DNA of 64,000 nucleotides from Mucilaginibacter segetis (GTDB lineage: Bacteria > Bacteroidota > Bacteroidia > Sphingobacteriales > Sphingobacteriaceae): contig NZ_JAEHFW010000001.1 of NCBI RefSeq assembly GCF_016522075.1, forward strand, positions 744,001-808,000. The letters run 5' to 3'. Position numbers and translations under genes: made by a program. Shown here piece by piece: positions 34,358 to 42,640 of this stretch. The number at the start of each line of letters is the position of its first letter. Within the stretch, counting starts at the first letter, position 1. A model generated the notes under the pieces. That model made no database searches and was not told where the DNA came from. It saw only the letters and a list, made by a program, of their open reading frames with translations.

Positions 34358-36112
34358 CTACAAATTTTTACCCAATTTTTCGAGGATGTCCTGCGGTACC
34401 TTTTCAAGATCAAGCACCAGGAATCCATCCAGACAATCTGCAAATTTAGGATCAATATTAAAGCTGATGATCTTGGCGTTAAGAGCAATATACTGACGTA
34501 ACAGTACCGGCACTTTCATACTGCGTGTTTCTACTTCTGATATCAGGTTATCCAGTCCTTTAAAGGTGTCGCCGCCGGATAGCAGCACATCCGTATCTAT
34601 TCGTGAAAAGTCAACCTTGAATTTTTTTCGTGGTTTTACATATTGAGCCATCTCATGATCGAAATGGTTGCGGTTAATGTAGTTTACAATAAGCGACTTT
34701 GAGAATTTAGAGAAAGAATTGCTGATACTAACCGGGCCAATTAAATAACGGTAGCGCGGGTTATCTATTAAAAACTTCAGGATACCTTTCCACAATAAAA
34801 AAAGAGGCAGGGGTTTTTGCTGATACTCTTTACGTATCCATGAACGACCTAACTCCAGGCTTTTCTTCAGCACCGGGGTAAATTGTTCTTTTAATTTAAA
34901 CAACTCATTAATATAAAAACCACGCTTGCCTACGCTGTAAAATATCTCGTCGCCTAAACCTATGCGATAAGCTCCTACTATCATTTTTGCCTCAAAATCC
35001 CATATTAACAGGTGGTGATAATAAATATCGTATTCGTCCAGATCGGTAGCTTTATTGGTACCTTCGCCAACCTCGCGGAACGTAACTTCACGTAACCGGC
35101 CTATTTCGCGTATAACACAGGGTATTAACGCTGTTGGCGCAATAAATACCTCATAATTCTTTTCCGTCCATATCTTGTATTGCGCACGCAGTGGCTCCAC
35201 TTCTGCAGCCAGCTTGTCCGGTGCAGTTTCAGGTGTAATGGCTTCGGGCAGTTTTTTTATTTTAAATATACTGCGTGGACTAAAAATCTTTTTTTCCTCG
35301 TCAAGGCCGGCACCTAAAGCGTAAGTTTTGGCTCTTAAATAGCTTAATACCTTGGCGCTGTTATTGTTTTCAGGGATATCTTCAACTTTAATAGGTTTGC
35401 CGATGCGTAGTTTTATGGTATGTCCCTGTTTGTTAAATAATTCCGATGGTAGCTTGGCTGTGCGTAAGGCGGGGTGTATCAGGCTTAATAAGTTAAACAA
35501 TAAACCATTATTGCCATGGAAGTAGATAGGAACTACCGGCACCTTTGCTTTAGCTATTATTTTACCTACTACGGGGTGCCACATCCTGTCGGTTATCTCC
35601 TTTTTATCAATTTTAAAAGTAGATACCTCACCGGCAGGGAAAATGCCTATGGGTGTACCATTCGATAATAATTCCAGGGTGTTTTTAAGCCCGCTGATGC
35701 TGGAGGAGTGCTCTACATTCTCAAACGGGTTAACTGCTATAAAATACTCGCTAAGGTTAGGGATTTTCTTTAGCAGGAAATTAGCCATCAATTTAGAATC
35801 GGGCCGTGCCATGCAAAGTATCTTTAACAGTACCATTCCCTCGATACCACCATACGGATGATTGGCAATGGCAATAAAGCCGCCGTTAGCCGGTATATTT
35901 TTTAGCTCGCGCTCATCAAAATCTATATGAATGCCACAACCTTCTAAAATGGCGTCAACAAATTCAGGGCCTTGTTTTGGCTGCGCTTTGGCAAACAGAT
36001 CGTTAACGTGGTTAATTTTCATTAACTCCATCAGCAGGGCTGCCAAACCGGGCATTTTTAGCTTATCTAATTTTGTAGCCCTGGCAAACTCTTCGGTAGT
36101 TATTATCTTCAT
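34358..36112 (-). CDS. Two-domain acyltransferase: PlsC-like plus GNAT/hemolysin-like (OlsF type)
   Basis: The 584-residue protein begins with a lysophospholipid-acyltransferase-like domain (about 70-290). Its block I reads ANHPYGGIEG with His85 and Glu91 (H-x5-E rather than the usual H-x4-D), and its block III is FPAGEVS (158-164) rather than FPEGTRS. The C-terminal half (about 320-520) is a GNAT-type N-acyltransferase like OlsB (FREVGEGTNKATDLDEYD, MIVGAYRIG, ELGRSWIRKEYQ). This order matches OlsF, a bifunctional enzyme making ornithine-type amino lipids, known in Serratia and Flavobacterium. The amino acid used (ornithine, glycine or other) cannot be read from sequence. Confidence 0.82.
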   Translation of the reverse strand: MKIITTEEFARATKLDKLKMPGLAALLMELMKINHVNDLFAKAQPKQGPEFVDAILEGCGIHIDFDERELKNIPANGGFIAIANHPYGGIEGMVLLKILCMARPDSKLMANFLLKKIPNLSEYFIAVNPFENVEHSSSISGLKNTLELLSNGTPIGIFPAGEVSTFKIDKKEITDRMWHPVVGKIIAKAKVPVVPIYFHGNNGLLFNLLSLIHPALRTAKLPSELFNKQGHTIKLRIGKPIKVEDIPENNNSAKVLSYLRAKTYALGAGLDEEKKIFSPRSIFKIKKLPEAITPETAPDKLAAEVEPLRAQYKIWTEKNYEVFIAPTALIPCVIREIGRLREVTFREVGEGTNKATDLDEYDIYYHHLLIWDFEAKMIVGAYRIGLGDEIFYSVGKRGFYINELFKLKEQFTPVLKKSLELGRSWIRKEYQQKPLPLFLLWKGILKFLIDNPRYRYLIGPVSISNSFSKFSKSLIVNYINRNHFDHEMAQYVKPRKKFKVDFSRIDTDVLLSGGDTFKGLDNLISEVETRSMKVPVLLRQYIALNAKIISFNIDPKFADCLDGFLVLDLEKVPQDILEKLGKNL

Positions 36113-36174
36113 TCTGCGTTAAAACGGAACAAATGTGTTTAAAATTATCTAACTTAACGTTATTAAACTTTGAA

Positions 36175-37011
36175 ATGAAAGCACAGTTAAAAAATTACTT
36201 GTCGCTTACTAAAAGGGAATGGAACGGCATGGTGGTGCTTATCTTCCTTATACTCCTTATTTTAGGCGCTCCTTACATTTATCCATACTTTCACAAAGAT
36301 AATACAATTAATATAAACCAATTTAATGCGGATTTAACCTTGCTCAAACAAAGCGGGTATGACACCGCGATGGCAGCTAAAAATGTACCTCATAGAGGTT
36401 TATTCAAATTCAATCCAAATGGTTTACCTGCGGTTAAATGGAAATTATTAGGCATGAGTGATAAGCAAATTGATGTTATAAAACATTACGAAGCAAAAGG
36501 CGGAAGGTTTTACAAACCCGAGGATGTCAAAAAGATATATGGGATAACCGAGGCAGACTATATACGATTGGAGCCTTATATAAACATACCTGCAACTTCA
36601 ACAATGATTAATAAGGTAGTTGAACTTAATTCTGCTGATTCTGCCAGGTTAACCGATATACAGGGAATAGGGCCTGCTTTTGCCAGACAGATAATTTATT
36701 ACCGCGAACGACTGGGCGGGTTTATTAATAAAGAGCAGTTAAAAGAAGTTTACGGACTTGACGAAATAAAGTATCGCGAAATAAAAGATCAGGTTAAGGT
36801 GGATGCATCGTTGATACACCGCATACCTATAAATACCATTACGTTTGATAAGTTGAGGCTGCTGCCATATTTGGATTATAAGCAAGTGAACGCTATTATT
36901 GAATATCGCGCACAGCACGGTAAGTATCATTCAATAGATGATTTAGCAGAGATAGCTATTATTGATGAAGGAATTTTACGTAAAATTGCGCCTTACTTAA
37001 GTTTTAAATGA
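36175..37011 (+). CDS. Helix-hairpin-helix protein with N-terminal membrane anchor
   Basis: The 278-residue product begins MKAQLKNYLSLTKREW and has one membrane helix (about 17-37). After a linker come at least two ComEA-like helix-hairpin-helix units (VELNSADSARLTDIQGIGPAFARQIIYYRERLG split by the limit of the motif, and INTITFDKLRLLPYLDYKQVNAIIEYR). ComEA-like anchored HhH proteins bind DNA during uptake; whether this one does is unknown. An ATG 14 codons upstream is possible. It overlaps the next gene by four bases (ATGA). Confidence 0.85.
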   Translation: MKAQLKNYLSLTKREWNGMVVLIFLILLILGAPYIYPYFHKDNTININQFNADLTLLKQSGYDTAMAAKNVPHRGLFKFNPNGLPAVKWKLLGMSDKQIDVIKHYEAKGGRFYKPEDVKKIYGITEADYIRLEPYINIPATSTMINKVVELNSADSARLTDIQGIGPAFARQIIYYRERLGGFINKEQLKEVYGLDEIKYREIKDQVKVDASLIHRIPINTITFDKLRLLPYLDYKQVNAIIEYRAQHGKYHSIDDLAEIAIIDEGILRKIAPYLSFK

Positions 37012-37535
37012 TACAAAAGCAAATTAAAGCGGCCATACGCGATATACCCGACTTTCCGAAACCCGGCATCATATTTAAGGATATTACACCCATTTTAAAA
37101 GATGCGGCATTGTGCGAAAATATTGTTAATGCTTTTATTGAAGAATTGGGCGATACACGTATTGATGCCGTAGCAGGTGTAGAGAGTCGCGGCTTTTTGT
37201 TCGGATTAACACTTGCCACCAAATTGGGCGTGCCTTTTATACCTGTGCGTAAGGCTGGCAAACTACCTCATACGGTAAAACAAAAAGTATATGAGCTTGA
37301 ATACGGCACTGCAACTATTGAGTTACATACGGATGCGTTTAAACCCGGTGCGCATATACTTATACATGACGATCTGCTGGCTACCGGAGGCACTGTAATG
37401 GCAACAAGCGAACTGATAAAAGACATGGGAGGAGTGATTGCGGGCTTTAGCTTTGTTGTAGGACTGGGCTTTTTAAAAGGCCGTGAAAAGATAAGCCCCA
37501 TTTGCGATAAGGTTATTATACTCGCCAATTATTGA
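37008..37535 (+). CDS. apt: Adenine phosphoribosyltransferase
   Basis: It salvages adenine to AMP using PRPP. The 175-residue protein shows IPDFPKPGIIFKDITPIL at the N-terminus, AGVESRGFLFG, IPVRKAGKLP and the PRPP-binding HDDLLATGGT. The start codon overlaps the stop of the preceding gene, so the two are translationally coupled. A perfect terminator follows. Confidence 0.95.
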   Translation: MIQKQIKAAIRDIPDFPKPGIIFKDITPILKDAALCENIVNAFIEELGDTRIDAVAGVESRGFLFGLTLATKLGVPFIPVRKAGKLPHTVKQKVYELEYGTATIELHTDAFKPGAHILIHDDLLATGGTVMATSELIKDMGGVIAGFSFVVGLGFLKGREKISPICDKVIILANY

Positions 37536-37582
37536 TTTTAACTTGTTTTACTAAGGTTATATTTTTAGCCTAATAAATGCTT

Positions 37583-37619
37583 AAAAACCCTCCTATTACT
37601 TTAATAGGAGGGTTTTTGA
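37583..37619 (+). terminator. apt terminator
   Basis: A perfect 15-bp stem (37583-37597 with 37603-37617) with a 5-base loop and T-rich 3' arm. Confidence 0.9.
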
Positions 37620-37692
37620 TTTATAAAAAATGTATAATATGTTAAAACCGGCGTAGTGTGCCATAAAACTGTTTTAATTTCAGCAAATAATA

Positions 37693-37715
37693 ATAGGTGC
37701 ATACATAGCACCTAT
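37693..37715. promoter_or_regulatory. Inverted repeat upstream of GH31 gene (first)
   Basis: ATAGGTGC and GCACCTAT pair perfectly around ATACATA, 8-7-8, 56 bp before the GH31 start. Possible operator or leader hairpin. Confidence 0.45.
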
Positions 37716-37718
37716 AGC

Positions 37719-37743
37719 TTAAAATGAGCTGGTATCATTTTAA
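37719..37743. promoter_or_regulatory. Inverted repeat upstream of GH31 gene (second)
   Basis: TTAAAATGA and TCATTTTAA pair perfectly around GCTGGTA, 9-7-9, three bases after the first inverted repeat. Possible operator or leader hairpin. Confidence 0.45.
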
Positions 37744-37770
37744 AACCAATAATAACCCATTCGCTGAAAG

Positions 37771-40230
37771 ATGAAAATTATTAAACATTGCATATTAACT
37801 GCCGTATTTTTTACATCATGCATTACATTATTATTAGCCCAAAGCCCGGTAAAGCAGGTGGGCAAAATAACTGCCGTTACGGTGAGTGATCAGCATATTG
37901 ATATTACTACTCAAAATGCCTTTATAAAAATTATAGTTTACAGTCCATCGGTTATTAGGGTCAGGATGGACAAACAGCCGCTTGCAGCTGATTTTTCATA
38001 TGCGGTAATCGCCAAACCTACCACTACAAAAGTTTCGGTTACTCAAAATAACCAGGAGATAACCCTGCTCACTGATTCATTAAAAGTTAATATTCAGAAA
38101 GATCCTTATCAGATAACTTTCAGCACTCTGGCGGGCGAGGTAATCAACCAGGATGAACCTGGTTTATCCACATCCTGGGTTAACGAAAGCGTTACCACCT
38201 ATAAAAAAATGCAGGATAATGAGCACTTTATAGGTTTAGGAGAAAAAACCGGGCCGTTAGACAGGAAGGGAAATGCCTATACCAACTGGAACAGTGATGT
38301 GTATGGTTATTCTGTTGGTCAGGATCCTTTATATTCCACCATACCTTTTTACATAGGTGTACATCACGATGTTAACTACGGTATTTTTATGGATAACACT
38401 TATCAAAGTGATTTTAATTTTGGTGCAAGCAATAACCGTTTTTCTTCTTTCGGCGCTCATGGCGGCGAAATGAACTATTATTTCATCTATGATAAAAAAA
38501 TAGAGGATATAATTTCATCATATACCATGTTAACCGGCAGGATGAAGATGCCGCCGCTATGGAGCCTTGGTTACCAGCAAAATCGTTATAGCTATTATCC
38601 CGAAACCGAAGTTTACCGTATAGCCCAAACCCTGCGCGAAAAGAAGATACCTGCCGATGGTATAACACTCGATATCCACTATATGGATAAATATAAAGTG
38701 TTTACCTGGGACAAGGACAGGTTCCCTGATCCAAAAGGTATGACTGCCAAATTAAAGGATATGGGCTTTAAGGTTACGCTTATTGTTGACCCGGGCATTA
38801 AAGAAGAAAAAGGTTATGAAGTTTATGATCGAGGTGTAAAAGAAAACATATTTATAAAATATCCTGACAGTACCAATTACACCGGACAGGTATGGCCGGG
38901 CTGGTGCAATTTTCCGGATTTTACTAATCCTAAAGGCCGTGCATGGTGGGGCCAAGAGTTGAAGAAATATGCTGCAGAAGGTATAAGCGGGATATGGAAT
39001 GATATGAATGAATTTTCTACCTGGGGGCAAAAAGCGCCTGATAACATATTGTTCAATAACGATGGTAACACTGCTACACATTTGCAAATGCATAATGTAT
39101 ACGGGTTAGAAATGATACGATCAAGCTATGAAGGCTACCGTGCTGCATTGAATAACAAACGCCCGTTTGTGTTAACCCGCTCAGGCTATGCGGGTTTGCA
39201 ACGATATTCGGCGATGTGGACGGGTGATAACCGGGCAGAAGACAGCCATATGCTTGCAGGTGTAAGGTTGTTAAACAGTCTTGGGTTAAGCGGAGTAGCA
39301 TTTACCGGAATGGATATTGGCGGATTTACCGGCGGTGCATCGCCATCATTATACGCCCGATGGATGCAGATAGGTGCATTTAATCCGTATTTCCGCAACC
39401 ACACAGGCATTAATACTAAAGCATCAGAACCGTGGGCCTACGGAGAGGAGGTGCTGGAGATCACCCGTAACTATATTAATCTTCGTTATCGTTTGTTGCC
39501 ATACCTGTATTCTACCTTCTACGAGGCATCGCAAACCGGGCACCCGCTTATGCGATCACTGGCTATTGATTATACGCATGATGAAAACGTTTATAATGGC
39601 CTGTACGAAAATCAATATATGTTTGGCAGCGCATTTCTTGTATTTCCGTTTGATGGTAGCAGCGCATTCGGTAAGATATATTTCCCGGCAGGTAAATGGT
39701 ATAATCTGTACAATGGAGAAGTGCAGAACGGCAGTGCTAAAAAAACTATTGATCTTACCAATGCGCAATTGCCTGTATATGTAAAGGAAAGCAGCATTAT
39801 ACCCATGCAATCGCAGATACAAAACACTACAGAAAAGCCTGTTGATACCTTATATCTGCACGTTTACAAAGGTGATGTAAATAACAAATTTGTTTATTAC
39901 GAAGATGATGGCGAAAGCTATGCGTATGAGAATGGCGCTTTTTATAAAAGAACCATAAGCTACAATGCCGCAACAAAAACTATAACATTTGCTAAGGCGG
40001 ATGGGGCATTAAAATCAAAATTCAGCAATATTAAACTGATGTTACATGGTTTTAATAACACCGAAATTAAGTTGAACGGCAAGCAAGTTAAAGTAAATGA
40101 TGATTTTCAGGCATTGATGAAACCTATCTCAAGGTTTGATCCGCAGGGCTTTGCCAACCCGGTTGAGGGAGAAAAAATAAAAAGCATAGAATTAAATAAC
40201 ACAGCCGATCAATTCACTATTGCTTATTAG
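37771..40230 (+). CDS. Glycoside hydrolase family 31 (alpha-glucosidase)
   Basis: A secreted retaining alpha-glucosidase that removes terminal alpha-glucose from oligosaccharides. The 819-residue protein has a signal peptide (cleavage near LLLAQ, about residue 24), an N-terminal beta-sandwich with EHFIGLGEKTGPLDRKG, and a TIM barrel. The nucleophile is Asp411 in GIWNDMNEF and the acid/base is Asp486 in WTGDNRAEDSH. C-terminal beta domains include a DUF5110-type VYKGDVNNKFVYYEDDGESYAYENG (split at its centre). It heads the SusCD locus but has its own leader and terminator. Confidence 0.93.
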   Translation: MKIIKHCILTAVFFTSCITLLLAQSPVKQVGKITAVTVSDQHIDITTQNAFIKIIVYSPSVIRVRMDKQPLAADFSYAVIAKPTTTKVSVTQNNQEITLLTDSLKVNIQKDPYQITFSTLAGEVINQDEPGLSTSWVNESVTTYKKMQDNEHFIGLGEKTGPLDRKGNAYTNWNSDVYGYSVGQDPLYSTIPFYIGVHHDVNYGIFMDNTYQSDFNFGASNNRFSSFGAHGGEMNYYFIYDKKIEDIISSYTMLTGRMKMPPLWSLGYQQNRYSYYPETEVYRIAQTLREKKIPADGITLDIHYMDKYKVFTWDKDRFPDPKGMTAKLKDMGFKVTLIVDPGIKEEKGYEVYDRGVKENIFIKYPDSTNYTGQVWPGWCNFPDFTNPKGRAWWGQELKKYAAEGISGIWNDMNEFSTWGQKAPDNILFNNDGNTATHLQMHNVYGLEMIRSSYEGYRAALNNKRPFVLTRSGYAGLQRYSAMWTGDNRAEDSHMLAGVRLLNSLGLSGVAFTGMDIGGFTGGASPSLYARWMQIGAFNPYFRNHTGINTKASEPWAYGEEVLEITRNYINLRYRLLPYLYSTFYEASQTGHPLMRSLAIDYTHDENVYNGLYENQYMFGSAFLVFPFDGSSAFGKIYFPAGKWYNLYNGEVQNGSAKKTIDLTNAQLPVYVKESSIIPMQSQIQNTTEKPVDTLYLHVYKGDVNNKFVYYEDDGESYAYENGAFYKRTISYNAATKTITFAKADGALKSKFSNIKLMLHGFNNTEIKLNGKQVKVNDDFQALMKPISRFDPQGFANPVEGEKIKSIELNNTADQFTIAY

Positions 40231-40256
40231 TAAATAAGTTAACGTTAAAAAAACTG

Positions 40257-40286
40257 CCCGCAGCATTTTTATGCTTGCGGGTTTTG
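40257..40286 (+). terminator. GH31 terminator
   Basis: CCCGCAGCAT pairs with ATGCTTGCGGG (one small bulge) and is followed by GTTTTG, 27 bp past the stop codon. Confidence 0.78.
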
Positions 40287-40566
40287 TTGTTTAATAGGTT
40301 TTTTTATAAATGTGCAATGAAATTATTGTGGGATATTTAGTAATATTACGGTTAAAAGAATTGTCTTTTTTTAATTGTAAACCATATTTATTTAAAATTA
40401 ACTATCTGATTCATCGGGGTAACTGATCGATGAAATAATATAGCAACTAAAGTTTTTTGTTGGGGCTACACGGTGTCCTCCTCTTATTACTTTAAGCGAC
40501 AAAAAAGGATCTAAATCAGGGTGAGTTTAAGTTTAGTTATTAATTTTATAACCCTCTTATAATTAT

Positions 40567-42183
40567 ATGAAATTTGTTCTACTATTCATTTTCACAGCGT
40601 TTTTTGTTTTCCCGGGTTTTGCGGCAGAGAATACTGATAGTTTGCTTAATGAATTGAAAATGGAAATTGGCAGGAAAAATATATATGATAATGCCAAAAT
40701 AGAACGGATAAAAAACTTAAAACAGCTTTATCACAACACCCCTGAAAATAATCATGATGTACAATATAATATCTGCCTGAAATTATATGATGAATATAAA
40801 TCTTATCAGTACGATTCGGCTTACGTGTATGTGAATAAACTGAAGGATATAAGCAAGGCCATGAATGATAAGCCAAAGGCTTATTACAGTAAAATTAAAC
40901 TCGGGTTTATTTTACTGTCGTCGGGTATGTTTAAGGAAACGTTTGATTGCATGGATAAAATAGATGTTTCCGCGCTTACAGATTCAATGAAAGTGGAATA
41001 CTATTTTATTATGTATCGTTGCAATACCGATCTGGCAAAATATAATAGTGACCAGTATTTTGCGCCCGATTACACTAACGAGGGTAATAAATATATCGAT
41101 TCGGCTATTCGACTAAGTAAGCCAGGCTCAGTAGATCAGATTTATTATACCGGGTTAAAACATATAAATGCTAATGATAATTATAATGGATCTTTCCAGT
41201 TAAAAAAACTTGTTTTTAATAACGCACCTATATCAATGCATATGCGTGCAATGATAAGTTGCTCTTTAGGGCAAATATATATCAACTCGGATAAGCGTAA
41301 AGAAGGGATAAATCTGCTTATAGAATCGGCCATAGCTGATATAAAATCATCAACAAAAGAAACCGTCGCACTTTTTACGCTGGCCGAGCAATTGTATAAA
41401 GATGGTAACATAAAAGATGCTTATACTTTTATACAATTGGCTAAGGCCGATGCTGATTTTTATGGCGCCAGGCAACGGAAAATTCAGATAGGTGCTATTT
41501 TGCCACTGGTAGCAGCCGAGGAACTTAACCACTCCGAAAGGGAAAAAAATAAGATAATGATGTATCTGGTTGCTATTACCGCCCTTGCCTCATTGGTGAT
41601 CTTGTTTTTAATAATGATATACAAGCAACTGGATAAGCTGAAACATAAAGAAAGAATAATTGAAGAGAAGAATACCCAACTCAAGCATATTAACTATAAG
41701 CTGGTTGAAGATGGACATATAAAAGAGGAGTACATCGGGCAATTTTTCAAGATCATATCCGGATATATATTAAAGCTGGAAAAGTTAAAAATGTCAATTG
41801 ATACCAAGCTTTCCATAAAAAAATATGATGATATAAAGCAGCTTGTAAATAACATCAATATCAAGGAAGAAAGGGAAGTTTTATATTACAGCTTCGACCA
41901 CATCTTCCTTAAGATCTTTCCCAATTTTATCTCTGTATTCAACTCCCAGTTCGAAGAAAAGGATCAGATATGGCCGCAGGAACATGAAGTACTCAATACC
42001 GATCTGCGTATATTTGCCTTAATTAAAATGGGTATTAACGATAACGAAACCATTGCCAAAATATTGGAATATTCGGTCAATACCATTTACGTTTACCGCA
42101 TGCGCATCAAAGCAAAATCCATAAATCCCGACCAGTTTGAGCAGCGTTTAATGGATATTAAAGTGGTGGATTCTGCCGAATAA
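40567..42183 (+). CDS. DUF6377/TPR-type membrane regulator next to SusC/SusD
   Basis: The 538-residue product has a signal peptide (to about residue 19), a helical TPR-like sensor region (30-320) outside the cytoplasm, one membrane helix (about 328-350) and a cytoplasmic part. The cytoplasmic part has a coiled coil, then a C-terminal helix-turn-helix-like segment (GINDNETIAKILEYSVNTIY) as in LuxR-like domains. This architecture and its position upstream of susC fit a transmembrane one-component regulator of the locus. There is no histidine kinase or receiver domain. The long A/T-rich interval after it probably carries the controlled promoter. Confidence 0.8.
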   Translation: MKFVLLFIFTAFFVFPGFAAENTDSLLNELKMEIGRKNIYDNAKIERIKNLKQLYHNTPENNHDVQYNICLKLYDEYKSYQYDSAYVYVNKLKDISKAMNDKPKAYYSKIKLGFILLSSGMFKETFDCMDKIDVSALTDSMKVEYYFIMYRCNTDLAKYNSDQYFAPDYTNEGNKYIDSAIRLSKPGSVDQIYYTGLKHINANDNYNGSFQLKKLVFNNAPISMHMRAMISCSLGQIYINSDKRKEGINLLIESAIADIKSSTKETVALFTLAEQLYKDGNIKDAYTFIQLAKADADFYGARQRKIQIGAILPLVAAEELNHSEREKNKIMMYLVAITALASLVILFLIMIYKQLDKLKHKERIIEEKNTQLKHINYKLVEDGHIKEEYIGQFFKIISGYILKLEKLKMSIDTKLSIKKYDDIKQLVNNINIKEEREVLYYSFDHIFLKIFPNFISVFNSQFEEKDQIWPQEHEVLNTDLRIFALIKMGINDNETIAKILEYSVNTIYVYRMRIKAKSINPDQFEQRLMDIKVVDSAE

Positions 42184-42640
42184 TAGACTGCACAGATATA
42201 GCCTTTTCTATACTTTCAAGACTAATTATGGTATTATTTTAACGTGATTAAAGCGTATCAATGTAAAAATAGTTTATATTTTTTACTTATTTATTTAAAA
42301 TAACTATTTGAATTACAAGAGTTTAATATTTAAAATGTTTATATTTTTTTGTAAATTAAGTAAAACAGTAGGGATTAAAGCTCAAGACCCACATCTTTGT
42401 ATAGATGAATAATAAATTTATAAGTGTAGTGCTTAATTTTGTTAACATCAAAAAGGCTTTAAAGTAGCCGATATAACCAATATACCGTTTTTAATTATTT
42501 TCTTTTTTGGTGTGCGTTGCGCACTTTGTATAAGTTCAAATAAAGCTTGCTGATTTTTGGTAAGTGTTGTTTTGTTGAGTACTAATGAGAAACCATGTTC
42601 TAAAATTATATAAAACCAATTTTTAATTAAACCACAAACT
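42184..42640. other. 457-bp A/T-rich regulatory interval before susC
   Basis: No gene is seen here. The interval contains an ATCT-x5-AGAT inverted repeat around 42392-42405, a small GTGCG/CGCAC hairpin (42512-42524) and many A/T tracts. It presumably carries the susC promoter and the long leader typical of SusC genes. I could not fix a -7/-33 pair with confidence. Confidence 0.5.
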
